Source: JAFGBH01 sp964430915 (GTDB taxonomy: Bacteria; Desulfobacterota; Syntrophia; Syntrophales; UBA2210). From it: a stretch of 12,350 nucleotides of DNA. The notes under the pieces were generated by a model. The model worked only from the letters and a program-made list of their open reading frames with translations. It did not search any database and was not told the origin of the DNA. Positions 7,054 through 12,350 of this stretch are shown one piece after another. The position numbers were made by a program, and so were the translations under genes. Numbering within the stretch: position 1 is the stretch's first letter; every line of letters starts with the position of its first letter. The stretch lies in contig CAYSHT010000062.1 in NCBI GenBank assembly GCA_964430915.1, positions 1 to 12,350 on the forward strand. The letters are read 5' to 3'.

Positions 7054-7085
7054 TGAGGCGTTTCCCGGCTGGGGGAAACGCCTCA
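7054..7085. terminator. Strong hairpin between convergent YihY-family gene and lemA
   Basis: TGAGGCGTTTCCC (7054-7066) and GGGAAACGCCTCA (7073-7085) form a 13-bp perfect stem with a 6-base loop. It sits 35 bases after the YihY-family stop and 10 bases after the lemA stop. The minus-strand side is followed by ATTTTC, a short U-run that suits lemA. The plus-strand side has only GAGTCGCGTTTT, so the hairpin is a better terminator for lemA than for YihY. Confidence 0.72.
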
Positions 7086-7095
7086 GAGTCGCGTT

Positions 7096-7674
7096 TTATT
7101 CGAATTTAACCTGTGGGGTGGCCTGTGCGGCCTCTGGTACCTCAAAGAAGGCGGCTTTTTCGAAGCCGAAGGCGCCCGCCAGCATATTCGCGGGGAATGT
7201 CCTGATCCTGATATTGAAAACCTTGACCGTTTCGTTATACCGTCTTCTTTCGACGGCTATCCTGTTTTCTGTTCCGGCAAGTTCATCCTGGAGTCTCAAG
7301 AAGTTTTGATTCGATTTGATGTCAGGATAGCGCTCCACTGTCACGAGGAGCCTGCCGAGGGCACTGGTCAGCTGGTTGTTTGCATTTATCTTATCGGGGA
7401 TGGTTGTCGCACCTCCGACCTTTGATCGTGCCTCCGTTACACCGATAAATACCTCTTTCTCCTGCTTCGCGAATCCCTTGACTGTCTCTACGAGGTTGGG
7501 GATAAGGTCATATCGTCGCTGTAGCTGATTTTCCACCTGTGCCCACGATGCCTTTACCGACTCATCGAGGGTGACAAAGGTGTTGTAGGTGCCTTTTACA
7601 AAAGAATAGAAGGATAAAAGAAGTATTACAATTATCGCAATCGTAATAATAAGATTTCTCTTTCCTTTGGCCAT
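7096..7674 (-). CDS. LemA family protein
   Basis: This is a 192-residue LemA protein, the usual length. It has a short basic N-terminus, one membrane helix at about 8-25 (IITIAIIVILLLSFYSFV), and then the conserved helical domain with family marks: LDESVKASWAQVENQLQRR, DLIPNLVETVKG, EVFIGVTEARSK, VERYPDIKSNQNFLRLQDEL, GTENRIAVERRRYNETVK and FNIRIRTFP. LemA proteins are N-out membrane-anchored helical bundles of unknown biochemical role. They are very often encoded next to TPM-domain (YgcG-like) proteins, as here, one gene away. Its ATG follows GAGGAGG with good spacing, and the nucleotidyltransferase-like gene ends 14 bases upstream, so it is the last gene of a three-gene operon. A strong hairpin lies just after its stop. 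Confidence 0.94.
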   Translation of the reverse strand: MAKGKRNLIITIAIIVILLLSFYSFVKGTYNTFVTLDESVKASWAQVENQLQRRYDLIPNLVETVKGFAKQEKEVFIGVTEARSKVGGATTIPDKINANNQLTSALGRLLVTVERYPDIKSNQNFLRLQDELAGTENRIAVERRRYNETVKVFNIRIRTFPANMLAGAFGFEKAAFFEVPEAAQATPQVKFE

Positions 7675-7688
7675 CTGAAACCTCCTCT

Positions 7689-8417
7689 TTAGATTTCCAG
7701 TTTATCTACTATTTCCCACAATTTTCTTACTTCCGCAAGATATGCCTTGAAGATAAGACTTGTTTCGTCGCTGGAATAATCCTTTTTCCCGGTCTTTATG
7801 TCCATGCATTTGATGAAGGGGGCCTGGTCAATGGAAAATTCCTGCGCCACCAATGTGATAATTTCTCTTTTTGCATCGGGGATTTCAATCCCCTTCAGAT
7901 GAAGAAGTCCGCTGAATATGGATATGAACGCCGTGATTGAGGAGCCTATGAGCTCCCTGATTTTTTTCTTTTTCCCGTCCGTTTCAAGGAATCCCTCGCG
8001 CAAAAGGAGCAGCTTTCCCTTGATCTCCCGTTCGCACTGCAGTCTCAGATCATGAGGGTCGAAGGTCATCTCTGCCAGGACGTCTTCACCATATACCAGG
8101 TGATAGTTTCTCTTTATATTGAGAAATTCAATCGGATATGAATCGAGGGATGACGTGATGTATGCCTTAGTCATAAAAAGTGGTGTCGCCACCTTTCGTC
8201 TCCTCCATCGGGAGACTTCATTAAGGGCGCTCTCGAGATTATCGATGGCGTTGTCCGAGAGGATGATAAGGAAATTGATATCGGATTTGCCGGGGAGATA
8301 ATCGTTTCCCGCGGCACTTCCATAGAGGATGATGGAGATCAGCGAATCTCCGAAGATGGTTTTGTATGTCTCCGTTATCTGAGGAAATATATCCCTCGGG
8401 TTTGTTATCTTGGCCAT
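7689..8417 (-). CDS. Nucleotidyltransferase-fold protein (Pol beta-like), unknown substrate
   Basis: This is a 242-residue soluble protein. Its N-terminal third has the Pol beta-type nucleotidyltransferase core: LYGSAAGNDYLPGKSDINFL (31-50) matches the hG[GS]...D[DE]h pattern, with G33-S34 and D46. The second acidic position is Asn48 (SDIN instead of SDID). A candidate third metal ligand is Glu97 in YPIEFLNI, and YGEDVL (109-114) is also typical of aminoglycoside-adenylyltransferase-like folds. The C-terminal half (120-242) is mostly helical, with a basic GKKKKIRE turn and no motif I know. Proteins with SDIN at this site exist in my memory of bacterial genomes, so this may be a family trait rather than decay. 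It lies 15 bases after the TPM gene and 14 before lemA. RBS-like AAAGGAT precedes the ATG. It could modify a protein or small molecule tied to the TPM/LemA envelope module, or it may be non-catalytic. Confidence 0.78.
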   Translation of the reverse strand: MAKITNPRDIFPQITETYKTIFGDSLISIILYGSAAGNDYLPGKSDINFLIILSDNAIDNLESALNEVSRWRRRKVATPLFMTKAYITSSLDSYPIEFLNIKRNYHLVYGEDVLAEMTFDPHDLRLQCEREIKGKLLLLREGFLETDGKKKKIRELIGSSITAFISIFSGLLHLKGIEIPDAKREIITLVAQEFSIDQAPFIKCMDIKTGKKDYSSDETSLIFKAYLAEVRKLWEIVDKLEI

Positions 8418-8432
8418 TTTTCTATCCTTTCT

Positions 8433-9197
8433 TTAAAATCCGCGGCCAGCGCCACCACCGCCGCTTAACCCTCCGCCGAAACCGCCGAAGCCTCCGCTAA
8501 AACCCCCGAAACCGCCGCCTCCACCTCTCCCGCCCATCATGAGCATAAGAATGATAAAGGGGAGCATTCTTCTCCCCTGACGGGTACCGAGGAGGAGCGC
8601 GATGACGATGACAAGAATGATAAGGGAGAGGGGATTCACCTGGCGTTTCCGCGCCGGATTGCGTGATGTGGATCCTGTGGGGCTCCCCGTGAGTGAAACG
8701 TCGGCATCTTTTGCGATAACCTGGGAGACGGCAACGAGTGCATTTGCCATACCCTCGTCGTAGTTATTTTGTTTCAGCTTGGGGACGACATAACGATCGA
8801 GAATATTGCCCACGAGGCCATCGGGGAGAATCCCCTCAACACCGTAACCGGTCTCTATCCGTATCCTTCGTTCATCTACCGCGAGAAGGATAAGGACCCC
8901 CTTGTCTTCCCCCTTTTTTCCTATTCCCCACTGCTCGTACAGTCTGTTTGCGTAATCCGTCAGGTCGTTGTCTCCGATGCTTTTAACGGTGGCTACGACA
9001 ACGCTTGTTCCCGTTTTTTGCAGTACCTCCCGGGCCAGGAGTTCCATCGGGCGTTTCTGCTCTGGTGATATGACGTTGGCAAAATCATTGATTGCCCCCT
9101 CAGGCCGGGGGAAACTTTCGGCACCCTGGACGAGCGGTGCTGATACATAAAAGACTGTCAGAATGACGAAAAAAAAGAGGAGAAATCTCGACTTCAC
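8433..9197 (-). CDS. TPM domain-containing membrane protein (YgcG-like), glycine-rich C-terminus
   Basis: This is a 254-residue protein with a Sec signal peptide (hydrophobic 4-22, likely cut near VQG/A at 25-26) and an extracytoplasmic TPM domain at about 34-160: INDFANVISPEQ, TGTSVVVATV, YANRLYEQWGIGKKGEDKGVLILLA, RRIRIETGYGVEGILPDG. There is a basic linker, then hydrophobic segments at 187-204 and 211-222. The last 33 residues are mostly Gly and Phe (GGFGGFSGGFGGFGGG). This tail is common in YgcG-like TPM proteins, whose partner is usually LemA. The TPM domain was named for a proposed phosphatase role in thylakoids; the activity in bacteria is not settled. The start is GTG at 9195-9197 behind AAGGAT (9205-9210). 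It is the first gene of the operon with the nucleotidyltransferase-like gene and lemA, and has its own promoter. Confidence 0.91.
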   Translation of the reverse strand: MKSRFLLFFFVILTVFYVSAPLVQGAESFPRPEGAINDFANVISPEQKRPMELLAREVLQKTGTSVVVATVKSIGDNDLTDYANRLYEQWGIGKKGEDKGVLILLAVDERRIRIETGYGVEGILPDGLVGNILDRYVVPKLKQNNYDEGMANALVAVSQVIAKDADVSLTGSPTGSTSRNPARKRQVNPLSLIILVIVIALLLGTRQGRRMLPFIILMLMMGGRGGGGGFGGFSGGFGGFGGGLSGGGGAGRGF

Positions 9198-9225
9198 TAT
9201 ACCTATCCTTCAATACGTTGTTGTT

Positions 9226-9254
9226 ATAATAGTGTTCTATAATGGAAAAGTCAA
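9226..9254 (-). promoter_or_regulatory. Sigma-70-like promoter of the TPM-NT-lemA operon
   Basis: Read on the minus strand: TTGACT (9254-9249), a 17-base spacer, then TATTAT (9231-9226). Each box matches 5 of 6 consensus bases with ideal spacing. The start would be near 9219, leaving a short leader to the GTG at 9197. It is divergent from the rpsT promoter, with the two -35 boxes about 20 bases apart. Confidence 0.75.
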
Positions 9255-9274
9255 ATAATGGCAATTTTTTAGGC

Positions 9275-9301
9275 TTGACATGGTGGCAAAACTAATATAG
9301 T
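9275..9301 (+). promoter_or_regulatory. Probable rpsT promoter
   Basis: TTGACA at 9275-9280 is a full -35 match. TATAGT at 9296-9301 is a 5-of-6 -10 match, but the spacer is only 15 bases, shorter than ideal. The expected start near 9308 gives a leader of about 38 bases before the UUG start at 9346. It faces away from the TPM operon promoter. Confidence 0.55.
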
Positions 9302-9345
9302 GAATCTACCTTCAAAAATATATCGTGAAAGGAAGGATTTGTCTT

Positions 9346-9609
9346 TTGGCGACCCATAAATCAGCAGAAAAGAGGATGAGACAATCCGAAAAAAGAAGGA
9401 TGGAAAACGTCTCGACGAAATCAAGTGTGAAGACTCAGATCAAGAAGGTCCTTGGAACCATTGAAGCAAAGGATCTCGAAAAATCAAAGGAAGAACTCTA
9501 TAGTACAGCCAAGGCAATAAACAAGGCGGCCTCGGACGGGGTAATTCATAAGAATAACGCCGCTCGCAAGGTGTCGAGACTGACGAAAAAGGTCAATGCC
9601 CTCGGCTGA
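9346..9609 (+). CDS. rpsT: 30S ribosomal protein S20
   Basis: This is an 87-residue, very basic helical protein matching S20: MATHKSAEKRMRQSEKRR at the start, KTQIKKVLGTIEA in the middle, and KAINKAASDGVIHKNNAARKVSRL near the end. S20 binds 16S rRNA in the body of the 30S subunit. The start is TTG at 9346, giving the expected first residues and family length (about 86-88). AAGGAAGGA ends 8 bases upstream. A GTG at 9325 would add seven residues, but it lies upstream of that Shine-Dalgarno site. E. coli rpsT is also known to start with UUG and to be autoregulated through it, so the rare start may be functional here too. It has its own promoter and is convergent with lptE. No terminator lies in the 17-base gap; the likely one is inside lptE at 9742-9768. 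Confidence 0.96.
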   Translation: MATHKSAEKRMRQSEKRRMENVSTKSSVKTQIKKVLGTIEAKDLEKSKEELYSTAKAINKAASDGVIHKNNAARKVSRLTKKVNALG

Positions 9610-9626
9610 TTCATCTGTTGCTCCCG

Positions 9627-10145
9627 TTAGAATCCCGACATAATGTCTCGATATATTTTTTCCGCCATATCGCGAGATAGTTTTATCAGTGCTTCCTTTC
9701 TGTTTCTCTCTGTTGTCGCGGGATTATCATCAATTCTGTAGGCCTCTCTTCCGGAGAGGCTTTTTTTTGCCCATAGTATTGTCCCTTCGCTATCCTTAAA
9801 TTCCACATCTAATGATAGTGAGACGGTGTCTTCCCTCGCCGTGTCGTTCTTCTCATAGCTTACATGCGAGGAGCTGAGTCCCGTTATTTTTCCAGAGAGT
9901 ACCGCATCGGATGGTTCTTTTTCGTAGGCAGATGTGAATCTGTTTCCCCTTATGAACTGATTGATAAAGGCGTTTCTCACGTAATTTTCGACATATGCCT
10001 CAGAGGTATGGTTTGTAAATGTGTCGATATAGACCTCCCTTATTTCACTGCCCATAGTTTCTCCGGCCGGGGCGAAGCGGTAACCGCAACCGGAAAGCAG
10101 AAGGATTAAAATAAGTGCCAGGAGTATCGATGCATGTCTTTTCAT
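9627..10145 (-). CDS. lptE: LPS assembly lipoprotein LptE
   Basis: This is a 172-residue outer-membrane lipoprotein. The signal peptide ends in lipobox LSGC (Cys20), followed at once by GYRF, the typical LptE opening. Then come the family features REVYIDTFTNHT, YVENYVRNAFINQFIRGNRF, DAVLSGKITGL, VSLSLDVEFKDS and a C-terminal helix with RDMAEKIYRDIMSGF. LptE plugs and supports the LptD barrel, which places lipopolysaccharide in the outer leaflet, so the host has an LPS-bearing outer membrane. The gene follows leuS after 14 bases, the same leuS-lptE order as in many proteobacteria; the holA that often follows is absent here. The ribosome binding site (AAGGCG) is modest. The coding strand carries AAAAAAAGCCTCTCCGGAA within residues 105-112, whose complement is an intrinsic terminator for the opposite strand. 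No terminator for lptE itself is visible. Confidence 0.93.
   Translation of the reverse strand: MKRHASILLALILILLLSGCGYRFAPAGETMGSEIREVYIDTFTNHTSEAYVENYVRNAFINQFIRGNRFTSAYEKEPSDAVLSGKITGLSSSHVSYEKNDTAREDTVSLSLDVEFKDSEGTILWAKKSLSGREAYRIDDNPATTERNRKEALIKLSRDMAEKIYRDIMSGF
9742..9768 (+). terminator. Intrinsic terminator for rpsT, located inside lptE antisense
   Basis: On the plus strand GCCTCTC (9742-9748), loop TTCCG, GAGAGGC (9754-9760) is followed by eight T (9761-9768). This is a textbook Rho-independent terminator, 132 bases after the rpsT stop and on the rpsT strand, with no other terminator between. The complementary lptE codons read AKKSLSGREA, so the element is embedded in coding sequence. 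Confidence 0.82.
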
Positions 10146-10159
10146 GGTGACGCCTTGTC

Positions 10160-12343
10160 TTATTTTACAACGATATTAACAAGTTTTTTGGGAACGTAGA
10201 TCTCCTTGAGTATCGGTTTATCGCCGATAAATTTCCGTATCCTTTCGTCATTACGGGCGATGTCCTTGATGGTATCATCCGATTCGTCGGCGCTGACCTC
10301 TATTCTGCTCCTGACCTTACCGTTTACCTGAAGAACAATGGTAATTTCCTCTTCAGAGGCGATCTGCTCATCATAGGAAGGCCATGATATATCAGATAGC
10401 TTTTCTTTTCCACCGACTATCTCCCATAATTCCTCCGTAATATGCGGAACAATGGGGAAAAGAAGAATTATGACATTTTCAATCGCCTTTCTGATAACGG
10501 AAAGTGCTGTCCCGTCACCTTTTTCGGGTCTCGGTGTCTGATAGAGCGTATTAACCAGTTCCATGACCGCGCTGATTGCCGTGTTGAAGTGGAACCTGCC
10601 TTCTATGTCTCTTGTTACCCGTTTAATGGTTTGATGAATTTTCTTGTTCAGGTTCTTCAGGTCGCCCTCAAGTTCCGCCCTGTCATCGAAGGGCTCAATC
10701 TCCGCTAAATCGTCAAGATAATCCATGACAATGCGCCATACCCTGCTGAGGAACCGGAATGATCCGTCCACACCCTGATCGCTCCATTCCAGGTCCCGCT
10801 CCGGCGGTGCGGCAAAAAGACAGAACATTCTCGCCGTATCGGCACCATACTTTGTGATCAGATAGTCGGGGTCAACGACATTCTTCAGCGATTTCGACAT
10901 CTTTTCAGTTTTTCCTATCGTTACTGGTTCCCCGCAATGTATGCAGCAGTTACCCTCTGTAACCTCATCGGGTAGAAGAAATCCATGCTTCCTGCATCTC
11001 GTGGTTTCCTTGCAGACCATTCCCTGGGTGAGGAGGTTCGTGAAGGGTTCGTCGATTCCCAGGACGCCGAAGTCTCGTAACATTTTTGTAAAAAAACGTG
11101 CATAGAGAAGATGAAGGATCGCGTGCTCGATCCCGCCGATATACTGATCGACGGGCATCCAGTAATCGGTCTTTTTCCTGTCAAGGCCTGGCGTTATATC
11201 GCAGTCTGCCGAACAGAACCGGTCGAAATACCATGATGATTCCACAAAGGTATCCATGGTGTCCGTTTCCCTTTTTGCCGGTCCGCCACAGTTCGGGCAG
11301 GTGGTGTTGACGAACGAATCGAGCTTGATAATAGGTGATCCTCCCTCGCCGGTCAGCTCCACGTTTCGGGGCAGAACGACGGGCAGATCCTCTTCGGGGA
11401 CCGGAACGGCACCGCATTTATCACAGTTGATAATGGGAATGGGTGCCCCCCAGTATCGCTGTCTCGAAATTCCCCAGTCCCGAAGCCGGTATTCCGTGGT
11501 CTTGTTGCCCCGTCCAATCGATTCGAGATGTTCAGCGATATCGTCGAGGGCCTTCAGGTTTTCCATCCCGTCAAAGGGGCCCGAATTTATCAGGATGCCC
11601 TCGTCAACATAGGCCTCCGTCATGGTTTCGGCGGCCAAAGGATTTTCGGGATTGTCTATGACGACAACAAGAGGAAGCTCATATTTCTTCGCAAATTCAA
11701 AGTCACGCTGGTCATGAGTCGGAACAGCCATTACACATCCGGTGCCGTAATCGGCAAGGACGAAATTAGCCGCGTATATCGGCATTTTCTGTTCGGTTAC
11801 GGGATTCAGACAGTAGGCATCGAGAAATACGCCTTCTTTTTCATAATAGTCGGATGTCCGAACCATCCTGTCCTGTCTTTTGACACGCTCGACGAATTCC
11901 GCCACCTCGCCTTCGCAGGATTTACCCTTTGCCAGTTCCATTACCAGGGGATGTTCTGCCGCTATCAGCATAAAGGTTGCCCCATAAATCGTATCCTGCC
12001 TTGTAGTGAAGACCTTGATAACGTCATCGGAGTTGGCCATGGGAAAGACGATTTCACAACCGTAGCTTTTTCCGATCCAGTTTTTCTGCATGGTCAGCAC
12101 GCGCTCAGGCCATCCCGGGAGTTTATCGCAGTATTCGAGGAGTTCTTCCACGTAGTCCGTTATCTTGAAGAACCATTGATCGAGATGCTTCTCTGTAACT
12201 TCATTTCCGCACCTCCAGCAGAGCCCCGCCTCCACCTGCTCATTGGCCAAGACGGTCTGACAATCGGAGCACCAGTTGACCACGCCGCCCTTTTTATAGG
12301 CGAGACCTTTTTCTTCCATCCAGACAAAAAAGAGCTGTTCCCA
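10160..12343 (-). CDS. leuS: Leucyl-tRNA synthetase, C-terminal part (5' end outside window or disrupted)
   Basis: About 727 codons of bacterial LeuRS, which charges tRNA-Leu, are present. Counting from the Met at 12319: a zinc ribbon (C17, C20, C34, C37); the CP1 editing domain with FTTRQDTIYG (104-113) and GTGCVMAVPTHDQRDFEFA (192-210, D206 the editing Asp); RDWGISRQRYWG (280-291); further Cys pairs at 299/302, 341/344 and 459/462; WYF and the IGGIEHAILHLLYARFF block; KMSKS at 473-477; the anticodon-binding helical domain; and a C-terminal domain ending YVPKKLVNIVVK. Full LeuRS is usually 800-870 residues, so the first 100-plus, including the HIGH motif, are missing. The frame continues upstream of Met 12319 as WEQLFFVW, the expected conserved sequence, but meets TAA at 12344-12346, where family members have Lys (Y-K-W). 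This is either a real lesion or an edge error. lptE follows after 14 bases. Confidence 0.93.
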   Translation of the reverse strand, partial: WEQLFFVWMEEKGLAYKKGGVVNWCSDCQTVLANEQVEAGLCWRCGNEVTEKHLDQWFFKITDYVEELLEYCDKLPGWPERVLTMQKNWIGKSYGCEIVFPMANSDDVIKVFTTRQDTIYGATFMLIAAEHPLVMELAKGKSCEGEVAEFVERVKRQDRMVRTSDYYEKEGVFLDAYCLNPVTEQKMPIYAANFVLADYGTGCVMAVPTHDQRDFEFAKKYELPLVVVIDNPENPLAAETMTEAYVDEGILINSGPFDGMENLKALDDIAEHLESIGRGNKTTEYRLRDWGISRQRYWGAPIPIINCDKCGAVPVPEEDLPVVLPRNVELTGEGGSPIIKLDSFVNTTCPNCGGPAKRETDTMDTFVESSWYFDRFCSADCDITPGLDRKKTDYWMPVDQYIGGIEHAILHLLYARFFTKMLRDFGVLGIDEPFTNLLTQGMVCKETTRCRKHGFLLPDEVTEGNCCIHCGEPVTIGKTEKMSKSLKNVVDPDYLITKYGADTARMFCLFAAPPERDLEWSDQGVDGSFRFLSRVWRIVMDYLDDLAEIEPFDDRAELEGDLKNLNKKIHQTIKRVTRDIEGRFHFNTAISAVMELVNTLYQTPRPEKGDGTALSVIRKAIENVIILLFPIVPHITEELWEIVGGKEKLSDISWPSYDEQIASEEEITIVLQVNGKVRSRIEVSADESDDTIKDIARNDERIRKFIGDKPILKEIYVPKKLVNIVVK

Positions 12344-12350
12344 TTAGTAT

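Noticed and set aside
8440..8535. GC-rich CCGCCGAAA-like repeated pattern
   Set aside because: It is the coding sequence of the Gly/Phe-rich tail of the TPM protein, a usual feature of that family, not a separate repeat or CRISPR array.
1..12350. A defence system, prophage, integron or other mobile island
   Set aside because: No transposase, integrase, restriction, toxin-antitoxin, CRISPR or phage gene is visible. The nucleotidyltransferase-like protein lacks a HEPN partner, so it is not a MNT-HEPN toxin-antitoxin pair.

Overview
The window reads as ordinary chromosomal DNA of a Gram-negative bacterium. Outer-membrane biogenesis is represented by LptE directly after leuS, and there are several Sec signals or lipoboxes, strong AGGAGG-type ribosome binding sites and clear sigma-70-like promoters. 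Base composition looks moderate. The overall flavour (a COG2984-type ABC system, LemA/TPM genes, leuS-lptE next to rpsT) resembles Desulfobacterota (former Deltaproteobacteria). That placement is an inference from gene style, not from a search.

Layout. (1) 1-1165, plus strand: the 3' end of a NUDIX-type hydrolase gene and a short-chain dehydrogenase/reductase, closed by a perfect bidirectional terminator. (2) 1220-4139, minus strand: a complete three-gene ABC import operon (substrate-binding protein, permease, ATPase) of the TrpXYZ-like family, with a near-consensus promoter and a hairpin in its leader. (3) 4186-5412, minus strand: an enolase-superfamily enzyme of the mandelate racemase type. 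(4) 5681-7018, plus strand: a YihY/BrkB-family membrane protein with a C-terminal winged-helix-like tail, preceded by an intergenic stretch with several small inverted repeats. (5) 7096-9254, minus strand: a compact operon of a TPM-domain membrane protein, a nucleotidyltransferase-fold protein and LemA, with its own promoter. (6) 9275-9609, plus strand: rpsT (ribosomal protein S20) with a UUG start, divergent from the TPM operon. (7) 9627-12350, minus strand: lptE and the 3' part of leuS, convergent with rpsT.

How the parts work together. The ABC operon should import a small ligand, plausibly an aromatic amino acid. The SDR and the racemase-like enzyme are small-molecule enzymes of unknown substrate. 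The TPM/NT/LemA cluster looks like an envelope-associated module that has picked up a soluble nucleotidyltransferase-like protein. rpsT, leuS and lptE are housekeeping genes. I see no CRISPR array, insertion sequence, phage gene, tRNA or rRNA, and no gene-free stretch above 300 bases. The best leads are an intrinsic terminator for rpsT buried antisense inside lptE, the nucleotidyltransferase inserted between TPM and LemA genes, the leader hairpin of the ABC operon, and an apparent in-frame stop in leuS at the very edge of the window.
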